DNA from: Bacteroidota bacterium
Lineage (GTDB): Bacteria > Bacteroidota > Bacteroidia > Cytophagales > Cyclobacteriaceae
Assembly (NCBI GenBank): GCA_023428695.1
Contig: JAEYWY010000012.1
Coordinates: 43,551-107,550 of the forward strand
DNA length: 64,000 nt
Direction of reading: 5' to 3'
Shown: positions 9,051 to 18,414 of the stretch, in pieces
How the letters are laid out: every line of letters begins with the position of its first letter
Numbering within the stretch: position 1 is the stretch's first letter
Notes under the pieces: model-generated
What the model was told of the DNA's origin: nothing
What the model saw: only the letters and a program-made list of their open reading frames with translations
Databases searched by the model: none
Program-made: the position numbers and the translations under genes

Positions 9051-9227
9051 GGCTGTCGGAGTTTAAATGATTCATGTTTTTTCTCTTCCTGTATTATGGT
9101 GCCAGCCACTGCGTATAGGTATAAGGTTGTGCGGTAGCGCGCGTATCCTCCCGGCAGGCGTCGGTCGTGCCGTTTTTATTATTCGATAAGTTTTTTTAAA
9201 TTACCATACAACCAATCCCGTTTGAAC

Positions 9228-9701
9228 ATGAATTTCACGCCCAACCTCAAGTCGAAAGATCAAATAAACGCCGAAATGCCACGATATGAATCGGTTAAGG
9301 TATACATGGTTGAATTGAAGAACCTGATTACATTCAGGCCTGACCAGCCGATTGACGATGTAATCAATGTGATCATTGAAAAGCGCATTTCCGGCGGGCC
9401 TGTCCTGGATGAGGCAGGGGCGTTGGTGGGGATAATTTCCGAAAAAGACTGCCTGAGGATTATTGTTGACCAGGCGTACCACAATCAGCCATACAATTCG
9501 CCGCGCGTTTCCGACTATATGACGAAGAAGGTTAAGACCCTTTCTCACGACAGCGATATTGTCGCCGCGGCGACTGAATTTCTCAATTCACCCGTTCGCC
9601 GGTTGCCGGTGGTAAAGGATGGTATTTTGCTCGGACAGGTTTCGCGTCGCGACATTCTGCGTGCTGCAAAGAACATCAGCCCGACAAGTTGGAGTCAGTA
9701 A
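9228..9701 (+). CDS. CBS-domain protein
   Basis: A 157-residue cytosolic protein made of a CBS pair (about residues 17-78 and 90-152). The pattern ISGGPVLDEAGALVGIISEKDCLR in the first half is matched by VRRLPVVKDGILLGQVSRRDILR in the second. CBS pairs bind adenosyl ligands and usually regulate a partner, but nothing here identifies it. The ATG at 9228 is used; a TTG two codons upstream is in frame. It is divergent from the alcohol dehydrogenase and convergent with the receiver-domain gene. Confidence 0.88.
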   Translation: MNFTPNLKSKDQINAEMPRYESVKVYMVELKNLITFRPDQPIDDVINVIIEKRISGGPVLDEAGALVGIISEKDCLRIIVDQAYHNQPYNSPRVSDYMTKKVKTLSHDSDIVAAATEFLNSPVRRLPVVKDGILLGQVSRRDILRAAKNISPTSWSQ

Positions 9702-9738
9702 TCTGACTCTTTTCGACGACGGCAGGAGTGATCTGCTT

Positions 9739-10089
9739 CTATTCTGATTTTTCAAGATGAGCCTTCAGCTTCTCGGTATTGAGAGGCTTGAAAATGACAT
9801 CGTCGAAACCTTCCGCTTTCAGGGCAAGCACTTGCTGTGGATCGACAAAGTTCGTTAGGAGAAATGCTTTGAAATCCTTGCCTTTTTCTGCCACCAGACT
9901 CTTCAAGACTTCAGAACCAAGATCCGGACCGAGGTAGTAGTCGATGAGGGCGATATCGAATTTGTTTTCTTTGGCCCACGCGAGAGTCTCGTCTGAAGTC
10001 GAAAATGCGACTACATCAAATTCAAGACTCAGCTGTTTTTTTGCAATGAACAGATCAAGGGGTTCGTCATCAACAAGTAGAATCTTCAC
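9739..10089 (-). CDS. single-domain response regulator
   Basis: A 116-residue stand-alone receiver domain. The acidic pocket is LLVDDEPLD, the phospho-acceptor Asp lies in FDIALIDYYLGPD (about residue 50), the conserved Thr is in LLTNF and the Lys is in IFKPLN. With no output domain it probably acts by protein-protein contact (CheY-like). The frame opens at a GTG (10089); an in-frame stop lies five codons upstream, so GTG is the only reasonable start. No cognate kinase is adjacent. Confidence 0.88.
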   Translation of the reverse strand: MKILLVDDEPLDLFIAKKQLSLEFDVVAFSTSDETLAWAKENKFDIALIDYYLGPDLGSEVLKSLVAEKGKDFKAFLLTNFVDPQQVLALKAEGFDDVIFKPLNTEKLKAHLEKSE

Positions 10090-10175
10090 CTGGGTTCGCG
10101 TTTAATTTTCGTCGCTCGTTTGACCAGTGTCAATATTATTAAAAATCGTTACTTCACAAAGTGGTTTATCCACTT

Positions 10176-11738
10176 TCAATACACAAAATGAAACTCCACG
10201 CGGCGGTTCCGGCTCCGGTTAACTTCGTTGTCATTGTTAGCAATCGGTTGCATCGGACCTGCGCCCTTGTATCGAATTCTTTTCTGCCCGATACCGTGAC
10301 CGATGAAGTATGCACTAACTTCCCGGGCGCGCTCACGGGAAAGATCGCGGAGACTCCGGATCGTGCCGCGGTTATCAGTGTGCCCAAGGACAGCGATCCT
10401 GATTTTTGGATTTGTCTGAAGTACCGTGACAATGCTATCCAGTGTCGGTAACGCATCGGCTCGCAGGGCAGCCCTGCCCGCGTCGAAAAATACAGGCCTA
10501 CAAAAACTTCTGCCGGATACAATACTCCTGAGTGTGATGTCCTTTTGCACAAACGCGAGATCTGCAGTCTCCGGAATCGCTATGGTTTCAACATGCGTAA
10601 AATAGCCGCGCGCCTGAAACGTCAGCTGTATCGCTTCCCCAGGTTCGGCTGCAACGGCATAAGCGCTGCCAATGATTTCATGACGTTCACCACTGCGTCG
10701 CGTTATCCCGACAGACGCCGGGATTTCAGAATGCGTTTGATCATCGCGAATCCTTCCTCGCACGAGCACAACGGGTGAAGGCGCAACCTCAGGTGGTAAG
10801 GTAGTCGCCATGATGTCTGTACCACCAATGCTTCGACTACGTGTAACATACAATGCGCGGTTCCCATTGACCGGTATTGAAAGGTAGCCGTCAAACTCCG
10901 GCGAGTTGATGTCTTGCCCGAGATTGACCGGCGTTGTCCATTCCGTCCAGCCGTCACCAATTCGTCTGGCGACAAACAGATCGACGCCACCGAAACCGCC
11001 CCTCCCGTTCGTGGCAAAGAATAATGTTCGTCCATCGGCCGCGAGGAAAGGCGAGTATTCATCGCCGGCGGTGTTCACGCCGGCGCCGAGGTTAATAGCG
11101 CGTGACCAGCTTCCGTCGGGTTTGCGTATAGCGACATAGATATCGCGTTCTTCTTTGTTTTCATTCCGCGAAACGTTTTCATTCGTATTTGCCGTAAAGA
11201 GAATAGCTTGTTCATCAAAGGCAAGACACGATTCGAGGTAGTCTGAGCGGTTCGTGATTTCAAGACCGCTGTGTTTTATGTCTGACCAGCCCGATGCGAT
11301 GCGTTCGCGATATCCGAAAAAACCTGTGGTCGCATTGCGCCGGACGAACAAGAATAATCTGTTGTTATCGGAAGTGATCGCACAGACGTTATCGGCACCG
11401 GTTGTATTCAGGTTAGGGCCGGCGTTCCGTCCCGGCGTCCAGACGCCGTTCACACTTTCCGACAGATAAACATCCTGCGGATCGCGGCGGCCACCCTTAT
11501 TTTTCGGGGTGTGTTTCCTTGCATAGTACAACGTTGTGCCGTCCGCGGAGAGAACGGGATTGATGTCCTCATAAACGGAGTTGATCCTGCGACCCAGGTT
11601 GTATGTCGCGCGCGATGTCAGCAAATGCTGCTCTGATGTTCCCGCGCCCGTGGATTGGGCGTGTACACAATGCGTTAACGCAAATGTGATTGTCGTCAGT
11701 AACGTACCGCGAAGTTTGTCAGAACAAACGATTAACAT
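10176..11738 (-). CDS. OmpA family protein with PD40 beta-propeller repeats
   Basis: A 520-residue envelope protein with a signal peptide (residues 1-28, ending HAQ). A propeller-like region follows with several WD40-like PD40 motifs (for example NPVLSADGTTLYYARKH, YSPFLAADGRTLFFATNGR and FDGYLSIPVNGNRALYVT). A short beta-sandwich linker comes next, then a C-terminal OmpA/MotB peptidoglycan-binding domain with IRIAVLGHTDNRG and the RARxVxxYF helix. This layout is common in Bacteroidota outer-membrane or periplasmic proteins that hold the envelope to the cell wall. The domain boundaries and family are well supported; the specific role is unknown. Confidence 0.88.
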   Translation of the reverse strand: MLIVCSDKLRGTLLTTITFALTHCVHAQSTGAGTSEQHLLTSRATYNLGRRINSVYEDINPVLSADGTTLYYARKHTPKNKGGRRDPQDVYLSESVNGVWTPGRNAGPNLNTTGADNVCAITSDNNRLFLFVRRNATTGFFGYRERIASGWSDIKHSGLEITNRSDYLESCLAFDEQAILFTANTNENVSRNENKEERDIYVAIRKPDGSWSRAINLGAGVNTAGDEYSPFLAADGRTLFFATNGRGGFGGVDLFVARRIGDGWTEWTTPVNLGQDINSPEFDGYLSIPVNGNRALYVTRSRSIGGTDIMATTLPPEVAPSPVVLVRGRIRDDQTHSEIPASVGITRRSGERHEIIGSAYAVAAEPGEAIQLTFQARGYFTHVETIAIPETADLAFVQKDITLRSIVSGRSFCRPVFFDAGRAALRADALPTLDSIVTVLQTNPKIRIAVLGHTDNRGTIRSLRDLSRERAREVSAYFIGHGIGQKRIRYKGAGPMQPIANNDNEVNRSRNRRVEFHFVY

Positions 11739-11907
11739 AGGTTGATAGCCGACTCACCTATGCAAGCTATCGAAATAACGAACCGGGTGATCACGCGTGT
11801 CAGATATTCATGTGAATTGAAGCTTTTCAGAAGGGCTGGTGTGACCGGTCATCTTGAATATTGTCGAAATAGTGTTATTTTAGTCACACTTTTTAAACTT
11901 ATGTTCA

Positions 11908-12261
11908 GTGAATCCTGTAAAGATTGAACACTTCCGAAACCTGGTTTCGCTATCCGCCGCGGATGGGAAGATCATGGAAATTGAAAGGATCGCCCTCTCT
12001 AAAATCGCTTACGAAAACGGAATTCCGCTTGATCGTCTGAATGTCATGCTGCAACGCGCGAATGAATATGTATATCTCATTCCGCAGAATCAGGACGAAC
12101 GCGAAGTGCAGCTACAGCAGATGCTTGACCTTGCACACGTTGATGGAGAGTTTGCACCTGCCGAAAGAGAACTCATCGCCATGGTTGCGGAGAAACTCGG
12201 CTTCTCCGGTGAGGAACTCGACAAGCTGATTGAAGACCACCTTCAAAACAACAAGCACTAA
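11908..12261 (+). CDS. TerB-like (tellurite resistance/co-chaperone domain) protein
   Basis: A 117-residue, all-helical acidic protein. The duplicated pattern LVSLSAADGKIMEIERIALSKIA and LDLAHVDGEFAPAERELIAMVA is that of the TerB domain, with its A-x-x-DG metal-binding-like turns. The first turn begins only a few residues from the N-terminus, which supports the GTG at 11908 over the internal ATG at 11974. TerB proteins sit at membrane-associated stress complexes, but no other ter genes are nearby, so the role is open. Confidence 0.75.
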   Translation: MNPVKIEHFRNLVSLSAADGKIMEIERIALSKIAYENGIPLDRLNVMLQRANEYVYLIPQNQDEREVQLQQMLDLAHVDGEFAPAERELIAMVAEKLGFSGEELDKLIEDHLQNNKH

Positions 12262-12337
12262 CCGGAGTTCCTGATCCCTCATTCAGTAGTCCGGCAGTGC
12301 TTGCGACTCAAGTTAGGCCTGGAGTTATTCAGGTACC

Positions 12338-13033
12338 TTAGTTTCTGTTCATCTTAAAGGTTATCGGAAGTACCATCCGTTGGCGTACTGACTTTCCGCG
12401 CTGTTTAGCTGGTTTCCATTTGGGGGATTTGCTTACAACGCGGACTGCTTCTTCATCACAACCTGCACCGATACCTTTGATAGCGACCACGTCTGTAATC
12501 GAACCGTCTCTTTCAACCACGAACTGCACAAACACCTTACCTTCGATATCCATACGCCGTGCCTGGGCTGGATACTTCAGATTATCCACTACGTAATCGT
12601 AGAATGCAGTCATGCCACCGATAGGAGCCGCGGTTTCTTCAACAACGATAAAGATTTCATGAGGATCTTCTTTTTCTTCTTCAACCACCGGAGGGCCGAC
12701 GGGCTGGACTTCAGCAACTGTCTGGTCCATGTGCGTCTCAATGTCCATGTTTATCTTGATATCCTCCTGAATTTTCTTTTCATCAGGAACTTCGATGATT
12801 TGTGGTTGATCAAACTGCCGTTGTGGAGGCGGTGGTAGTTGTTCTGTTACCGGAGGTTCGACGATTTCGTCTACTACCTTCTCTCCGGTTCTCAGATCTT
12901 TCGCAGAGGTATCATCATACACCTTGTAGTTAAAAGCCATGATCGCAAGACCAAGGCTTATTATGAGACCGATATTGAAGAACAAAAATGATTTGTTCGT
13001 CAGGTCTGCTTGCGGAGTCTTCTTCGGTTCCAT
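12338..13033 (-). CDS. energy transducer TonB
   Basis: A 231-residue TonB-family protein. There is one transmembrane helix near the N-terminus (FLFFNIGLIISLGLAIMAF) and a Pro/Glu/Val-rich periplasm-spanning region with PPVTEQLPPPPQ. The globular C-terminal TonB domain (about residues 140-228) contains NLKYPAQARRMDIEGKVFVQ and the final VLPITFKM. It transfers proton-motive energy to outer-membrane receptors such as the TonB-dependent receptor at 26.4-28.8 kb. The ATG at 13033 (MEPKKTPQ) is used; the longer frame to 13099 adds a basic leader unlike the family. Confidence 0.92.
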   Translation of the reverse strand: MEPKKTPQADLTNKSFLFFNIGLIISLGLAIMAFNYKVYDDTSAKDLRTGEKVVDEIVEPPVTEQLPPPPQRQFDQPQIIEVPDEKKIQEDIKINMDIETHMDQTVAEVQPVGPPVVEEEKEDPHEIFIVVEETAAPIGGMTAFYDYVVDNLKYPAQARRMDIEGKVFVQFVVERDGSITDVVAIKGIGAGCDEEAVRVVSKSPKWKPAKQRGKSVRQRMVLPITFKMNRN

Positions 13034-13312
13034 ACACGATACATTTGAGGTTAAAATGAGGGAGGATTTTCTTCGCCTCAGACAAATCTTAATTGTCACC
13101 TAAATGTCGCATTTGGCGGTCGGCGCCGGAGTGATTAAAGTCATTCCGGAACACCATTTTTGTCACATTTCGCAGCGCAGAAGCATGATTTATGTAACGT
13201 TAGATGGCAGAACTATCAGGAAACGCTATTTGCTTCTGAGATGACGGATTCCGGGTGCGAAAATGCTCTCCTGATGGTAGGGTTACATGTTGTGGATGGG
13301 TGATATTGCCGC

Positions 13313-14569
13313 CTACGGTATTCTGACGGTACCGTCGCCTCTGACGAGCCACTTGTACGACGTCATCTCACGCAGTGCCATTGGCCCACGCGCGTGCAGC
13401 TTTTGTGTGCTGATACCAATTTCTGCACCGAGACCGAATTGCGCACCATCCGTAAACGCGGTAGACACATTCGCATACACTGCAGCAGCGTCGACACTGC
13501 GCAGGAACAAATCGATCACGCTTTCGTCTTCGGCGATAATGGCTTCACTATGGCGGGAACTGTAGGTATTGATGTGGTCAAGTGCTTCTTCAAGATCCGA
13601 CACGGTGCGAATACTCATCTTGTAATCGAGGAATTCCGTTCCAAAGTGTTCGGAATTTGCATGCTTAAGCAGGGAAGGAGCGTACCTGCCCTCGAGCACG
13701 GCAAATGCAGGTTCGTCAGCGAAGATTGTGACGTTCTTGTTTTGCAAATCGTCCGTGAGTGCAGCGAGGTCGGCAAGCCGGCTCTTGTCAATGATCAGAC
13801 AGTCCAGTGCATTGCAGACGCTTACCCGCCGCGTCTTCGCATTGTAAATAATATCCTTTCCCTTTGCGACGTCACCTGAATGGTGGAAGTACGTATGGAC
13901 GATGCCTGCACCTGTTTCGATTACCGGTACCGTTGCATTTTCGCGGACGTAGTTGATGAGGTTTTGACTGCCTCTTGGAATGATGATATCGACAAAGCCC
14001 ACCGCATTAAGTAACGCAGACGTTGCTTCACGGTCTGGTGGGAGCAACGCTATGATGTTCGTATCCACGGAGAGATCTTTCAGTACCGTGTGAATCAGGT
14101 TCACAATGGCGCGGTTCGAGTAATCCGCATCGCTGCCGCCCTTGAGTACGCACGCATTTCCCGATTTCAGGCATAGTGCAAACACATCGAACGTCACATT
14201 CGGCCTTGCTTCATAGATAATCCCGACGACGCCCAGCGGTACCGTGATTTTGCGAAGGTGCAGACCGGACGCTGTTGTTCGTTCCTCGAGAATCTGACCA
14301 AGTGGTGATGGCAATGCGGCGACATTCTCGACATCGCGTGCAATGGCAGTAAGACGGTCCTCAGTGAGTTTGAGCCGGTCAAACTTCGGATCGTCAGGCG
14401 ACATACGGTCAAGATCTTTGCCGTTGGCTTCCAGCAGGGGACCCGCGTGTTGAGGTATCCGTCGCGCAAGCTCGCGCAGGATTGTATTGACCTTATCTTC
14501 ATCAATAAGCGAAAGCTTCCGGCTTGCCGCCTGGACGTTTCTGAACGTATCCTGAAGTGTCGTTGTCAT
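13313..14569 (-). CDS. proA: glutamate-5-semialdehyde dehydrogenase
   Basis: The second enzyme of proline synthesis (418 aa, normal length): NADPH-dependent reduction of glutamyl-5-phosphate to glutamate-5-semialdehyde. Family motifs include VPLGVVGIIYEARPNVTFD, the glycine-rich CVLKGGSDADYSN and the catalytic cysteine in RRVSVCNALDCLI. The characteristic end is FTDGAQFGLGAEIGIST with GPMALREMTSYKWLVRGDG. It lies 16 bp downstream of proB on the same strand, forming a proBA operon. No proC is in the window. Confidence 0.97.
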   Translation of the reverse strand: MTTTLQDTFRNVQAASRKLSLIDEDKVNTILRELARRIPQHAGPLLEANGKDLDRMSPDDPKFDRLKLTEDRLTAIARDVENVAALPSPLGQILEERTTASGLHLRKITVPLGVVGIIYEARPNVTFDVFALCLKSGNACVLKGGSDADYSNRAIVNLIHTVLKDLSVDTNIIALLPPDREATSALLNAVGFVDIIIPRGSQNLINYVRENATVPVIETGAGIVHTYFHHSGDVAKGKDIIYNAKTRRVSVCNALDCLIIDKSRLADLAALTDDLQNKNVTIFADEPAFAVLEGRYAPSLLKHANSEHFGTEFLDYKMSIRTVSDLEEALDHINTYSSRHSEAIIAEDESVIDLFLRSVDAAAVYANVSTAFTDGAQFGLGAEIGISTQKLHARGPMALREMTSYKWLVRGDGTVRIP

Positions 14570-14585
14570 AATCCTGTTTTTGTTA

Positions 14586-15659
14586 TCAGTGCAGGTACAG
14601 GTGATCGTAATGGATTACGGGTTTTTGATTTTTCATTCCCGTCACTTCACGCGCTTTCTTGTGACCGTATCGTGCCAGGCCAAGACCCACTTCGCGCTTC
14701 TGTTCGTCAATGATTTTAATCAAATCTCCCTTTTTGAATTTTCCCAGCACTTGTGTGACGCCGACGGGAAGCAGGCTGTATGCCTTTTCGGAAAGCAGTA
14801 CTTTTTTCGCACCGTCGTTGATCATGATCATACCCTTGGCTTCCTCGTAGGCGTGAGCCATATACTTCTTAAAGCTTGACGCAAGCTTCTTCGGTGGAAA
14901 TCGGGTACCGATATCTTCACCGTTTACTACTCTGAGAACGATATCCGGAGTTCGTCCGTTTGCAATGTGCACAGGAATTCCGATACCCGCGATCTTTTGA
15001 GCTGTCTGACATTTCGTTAGGATGCCACCTCTTCCAAAACCAGACTTGCGACCCGACGCGATCGCATTGAGATCAACGGCGTTGCTGTCGAACAAATGAA
15101 TCACGCGCGTGCCCTCAACACCGGGATCACCATCGTATAAGCCATCGACATTCGTAAGGATGAAGAGGAGGGTGGTGTTCATCATTGCACTTACAAGCCC
15201 AGCCAGTTCGTCGTTATCGGTGAACATGAGTTCGGTGATGGATACGACGTCGTTCTCATTGAGAATAGGAACGATGCCGTTGTTGAGCAGGGCGTGAAGA
15301 CAATTCTGCATGTTGAGATAATGTGTCCTGCTTTTGAAGTCTTCCTTCGTGACGAGCACCTGCGCGCACAACAGCTGATGACGTTCAAATGCTTCGCGGT
15401 ATAGCGCGATAAGTTTGATCTGCCCCAGCGAGGCGAGTACCTGGCGCTGGACTACGGTGTCGGTTTTTTTTCGAAAGGTATAGATGCTGCGTCCTGCGGC
15501 GACGGCGCCCGATGACACCAGGATAACATGATGCCCGAGATCGCGCAGCGCCTTTATCTGTCCTGAAATGCTTTCGATAACGGATGCATCGGGCAATCCA
15601 TCGGCGTTCGTGATCACATTTGAGCCGACCTTTACGGTGATGACAGACCTTTTGCTCAT
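14586..15659 (-). CDS. proB: glutamate 5-kinase
   Basis: The first enzyme of proline synthesis (357 aa): ATP-dependent phosphorylation of glutamate. The amino-acid-kinase domain starts VITVKVGSNVIT, continues with HVILVSSGAVAAGRS, and has the substrate loop ILNENDVVS and the ATP-binding FGRGGILTKCQTAQK. A C-terminal PUA domain (about residues 270-350) is present, as in the full-length form. Proline feedback control is known for this family but cannot be read from the sequence. It is the promoter-proximal gene of proBA. Confidence 0.97.
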   Translation of the reverse strand: MSKRSVITVKVGSNVITNADGLPDASVIESISGQIKALRDLGHHVILVSSGAVAAGRSIYTFRKKTDTVVQRQVLASLGQIKLIALYREAFERHQLLCAQVLVTKEDFKSRTHYLNMQNCLHALLNNGIVPILNENDVVSITELMFTDNDELAGLVSAMMNTTLLFILTNVDGLYDGDPGVEGTRVIHLFDSNAVDLNAIASGRKSGFGRGGILTKCQTAQKIAGIGIPVHIANGRTPDIVLRVVNGEDIGTRFPPKKLASSFKKYMAHAYEEAKGMIMINDGAKKVLLSEKAYSLLPVGVTQVLGKFKKGDLIKIIDEQKREVGLGLARYGHKKAREVTGMKNQKPVIHYDHLYLH

Positions 15660-16016
15660 GCTGGCGGATTTCGGGGACGTAAAACTATAATATTAAATGA
15701 CATCCAGAAATCGCGAACAGTTGTAAGGATACGTTGTACCAGGTGTCAGTATCCTTCGAAGTTAGTTACGACTATTTGAATTCGTGAGCGTCGTTGATTG
15801 ATGCGGGGATTTCTAATTTCTCATTTATGATTTCTTATTAATAGGGTGCACACAAAATCCTTGCGCGCCTTTGCGCCTTCGCACTTTCGCGGTGAAAAAA
15901 GGCCGCCCTTCATCCGAACCGTTAACTGACAGATTGGATTATGAACATAAAAAAGTCCCTTATCGAATACTAATATTGTTAGTTTGTGATATCTTTGTAT
16001 ATCTAATAAAATTAGT
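15660..16016. other. intergenic region with a GCGCCTTTGCGCC-type repeat
   Basis: 357 bp between the divergent proB and the 129-aa gene. It holds a low-complexity stretch at 15861-15896 (TTGCGCGCCTTTGCGCC followed by TTCGCACTTTCGCGGTG), which resembles short extragenic repeats I know from several bacterial genomes. A TATCTTTG -7-like box at 15990-15997 lies 20 bp before the ATG at 16017. No ORF is supported. Confidence 0.5.
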
Positions 16017-16406
16017 ATGAAAAAGGTCAGAATTGTGAATGGAATCAGGAAAATCGAGGATTCGGATGCCCATACAGCACTTTTTAAGCTACGGGATGTG
16101 CTGATGGAGCACCGGTCGGTGTTGATAACGCGCCTCGTAACCGATCTTGCGGGGTACATCGATTACAAGTTTCGGACACGCGTAAGCAACCGACAGATAG
16201 AATCGATTCGTGAGCATCTTTATAGTCTGAAGAACGCGGCACTCGACCTCGAACGTTATCATGAAATAATCGATCACTTTCACACGCACGACGTCACGCA
16301 CATTACGTCAGCACCATTCTTTAAGGAGATCGATGAAAGCATCGGCGCGATTCTCAATGCCTCGCAGCTGACAATAGCTGAGTCGCAGGGACAGATTACC
16401 GGATAA
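16017..16406 (+). CDS. hypothetical protein
   Basis: A 129-residue soluble protein with no recognised domain. It is predicted mostly helical, rich in His, Asp and Arg, and contains LERYHEIIDHFHTHDVTHI. It begins MKKVRIVNGIRKIEDSD and the ATG sits 20 bp downstream of a TAnnTTTG-type box, which supports the start. The stop codon lies in the loop of a small perfect hairpin (ACCGGAT/ATCCGGT, 16398-16413) that lacks a T-tract. Function unknown. Confidence 0.6.
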   Translation: MKKVRIVNGIRKIEDSDAHTALFKLRDVLMEHRSVLITRLVTDLAGYIDYKFRTRVSNRQIESIREHLYSLKNAALDLERYHEIIDHFHTHDVTHITSAPFFKEIDESIGAILNASQLTIAESQGQITG

Positions 16407-16583
16407 ATCCGGTGGTACCGGGAGGTTATCCGTCGTAGTTTTGCGTTATTCCAACCATTTCTACCGTTCGGTTGTCTAAGGTGGTGTAACTGCTTGCCCA
16501 TGCGTCCGTTTGTTGGTTGGAGATACGGCTCGTCGGGACTGGTACCAGATTTTGCCAATACAGCTTGAAACAAAGCCGACTAA

Positions 16584-16838
16584 ATGAAAAACCTCCGAAT
16601 TCAACCGTTACGCGAAGCTGAAGCTCCAGGCTGGCAGGAAACAAAAGCGCCGTTCATCTGCTTCGTCGTCCTTGGTATCATTTCGATCGGAATCATTCTC
16701 GCTATTACAATTATCAATTTTATCCGTAGCAACGCGTCGGCGAGTACAAGTACCAGCCGGAATGAGATACATTCACTTCGCGTTTCGTATCGCCGTACAA
16801 TCGTCCCGAAACGACCAATTCAATCGTTGGCGAAATAG
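16584..16838 (+). CDS. small hypothetical membrane protein
   Basis: An 84-codon frame starting MKNLRIQPLREAEAPGW, with one clear transmembrane helix (FICFVVLGIISIGIILAITI, about residues 25-48) and a Ser/Thr-rich then Arg-rich tail. Third positions look coding-like (C and T preference as in the neighbours), but there is no homology I can name. It could be a chance frame. It lies alone between the 129-aa gene and the mannanase. Confidence 0.45.
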   Translation: MKNLRIQPLREAEAPGWQETKAPFICFVVLGIISIGIILAITIINFIRSNASASTSTSRNEIHSLRVSYRRTIVPKRPIQSLAK

Positions 16839-16953
16839 TTTTTACAGGCTCAATTGTTTCTGATACGGGTCTGAATTGTTAACAAAAACGCGCTCAGCGA
16901 TCGTTACGCCTGCTGTCCTCTTTTTGTCTCTTAACTCGCACGACGTTGTTCGT

Positions 16954-16961
16954 TATTTTTG
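16954..16961 (+). promoter_or_regulatory. Bacteroidota -7 box (TATTTTTG) of the mannanase gene
   Basis: TATTTTTG matches the TAnnTTTG -7 element of the Bacteroidota primary sigma factor. It would start transcription near 16968, which agrees with the ATG at 16985 and argues against the earlier in-frame TTG/ATG starts. No good TTG -33 element was seen. Confidence 0.5.
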
Positions 16962-16984
16962 CCCTGATGCTATTTAATTCAGTG

Positions 16985-18367
16985 ATGAAGGAAAACTTTT
17001 TGACCCGCGCGATATTCTTTTGTGTTCTGATGTCGGTTGGCCAGTACGCGACTATGGGTCAGGCTAATCCGGATGCCACCGAAAAAACCAAAATACTCTA
17101 CAACAATCTCAGGATCATCCAGCAATCCGATCAGTTCCTTTTTGGCCAGGAGTTCTTCAACAGTTTCCGTTTCAGTTCAGGCGGTGCCCACGGGGATGAA
17201 ACGTATTCCGACTGCAAGGAAGTAACCGGTGCATATCCCGCTGTGCTCGGCTCAGATTTTCATTACTACCTTGAAAAACCGGAAACCGAACGCGGCTACC
17301 ATACGGATGCCGTCAAATGGGCGTACAAGCAGGGTTATGTTATTACGTTCGACTGGCATATTTCAGGACGAGGCACAACGACTTACGAGTATCGCGAGGA
17401 AACGAAAAATCTCGTCAACAACATCGTGAATAATGTCAATGGCGACCGCGACTGGCTTTACGAGCAGTTTGACGAAGTCATTGAGATTATCAACAATGAT
17501 CTCGTGGTAGATGATGAAAGGATCCCGATTGTTTTTCGGCCGTGGCACGAAATGACCGGGGGCTGGTTCTGGTGGGGATCTAAAGCTACAACAGCTGCAA
17601 ACTATCAGGCGCTTTACAAACTCACGGTGGAATATTTCAAAGAACGCACAACGTCTGTTCTCTTTTGTTGGTCTCCCAATTCACCGTTGACAAATCAAAA
17701 CCACTTTCCCGGTAAGGAGTACGTTGACATCGTGGGACTTGATGCGTACGAAGTGACGGCATCGTCGCTGCGCTCCAACCTGGCTTTTCTCACTGATCTT
17801 GCGAAAGAAAATGATCTCGTGGCCGTTTTTGCTGAAACCGGAAACCGCACAACCGATGGCCACAGCGCAGCAGCCTATTGGAACGAGGTGGTACTTCCTG
17901 CGATCATGGGCGATCCGACCGGAAAATCAAAACGAATTGCCTGGGTACTCACATGGATCAACGCGAGTTGGTCTTACCCGTATGTTCCACATAGTGGAAG
18001 CCCTGCAAGCGCGAAAGACTCCTTCAAGGCATTTAAGAATTCAGCCAACGTCCTTTTTGGTGATGAAATCGCGAATATGTACCTGCCCATGGATCCTCCG
18101 GTAGCCGTAGAGTTGAATGCAACCGACACCGATGATGTCCATCTGTTTCCGGTTCCTTCATCGGGCAGGGTCACGATTAGGCTGAAGAATTTCACATTCC
18201 CGGTTCGACTTGTTGTTTATGATCAACGTGGCCGCGAACTATCAAAGATGGAAGTGCGCAGGTCCGAAATCACAATTGATTCAGCGCAGTTCTTCGTACC
18301 CGGGGTGTACCTGCTGAAAGCATCCGATTCGAAACGCAGCATCAGCAAACGCGTGGTTATCGAATAA
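16985..18367 (+). CDS. secreted GH26 beta-mannanase with T9SS C-terminal domain
   Basis: A 460-residue glycoside hydrolase family 26 enzyme (mannan endo-1,4-beta-mannosidase type). A signal peptide ends near TMGQA. The catalytic domain carries the acid/base Glu in FRPWHEMTGGWFWWG (about residue 190) and the nucleophile Glu in VAVFAETGN (about residue 283). The last 75 residues, from VHLFPVPSSGRVTI to SKRVVIE, form a type A T9SS sorting domain. The enzyme is therefore exported across the outer membrane and cleaves beta-1,4-mannan. The start is set by the promoter position. No susCD-type genes are next to it, so it is not in a typical polysaccharide-utilisation locus. Confidence 0.87.
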   Translation: MKENFLTRAIFFCVLMSVGQYATMGQANPDATEKTKILYNNLRIIQQSDQFLFGQEFFNSFRFSSGGAHGDETYSDCKEVTGAYPAVLGSDFHYYLEKPETERGYHTDAVKWAYKQGYVITFDWHISGRGTTTYEYREETKNLVNNIVNNVNGDRDWLYEQFDEVIEIINNDLVVDDERIPIVFRPWHEMTGGWFWWGSKATTAANYQALYKLTVEYFKERTTSVLFCWSPNSPLTNQNHFPGKEYVDIVGLDAYEVTASSLRSNLAFLTDLAKENDLVAVFAETGNRTTDGHSAAAYWNEVVLPAIMGDPTGKSKRIAWVLTWINASWSYPYVPHSGSPASAKDSFKAFKNSANVLFGDEIANMYLPMDPPVAVELNATDTDDVHLFPVPSSGRVTIRLKNFTFPVRLVVYDQRGRELSKMEVRRSEITIDSAQFFVPGVYLLKASDSKRSISKRVVIE

Positions 18368-18399
18368 CCCTTCGCGAACTGAACAACGGCAATGAGCTG

Positions 18400-18407
18400 T
18401 ATATTTG
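18400..18407 (+). promoter_or_regulatory. Bacteroidota -7 box (TATATTTG) of the SDR gene
   Basis: TATATTTG is a perfect TAnnTTTG match ending 7 bp before the ATG at 18415. Transcription would begin within about 3 nt of the start codon, so the mRNA would be nearly leaderless. Confidence 0.5.
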
Positions 18408-18414
18408 CAGCATC

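Noticed and set aside
16398..16413. Hairpin ACCGGAT/ATCCGGT as terminator
   Set aside because: It covers the stop codon and has no T-tract.
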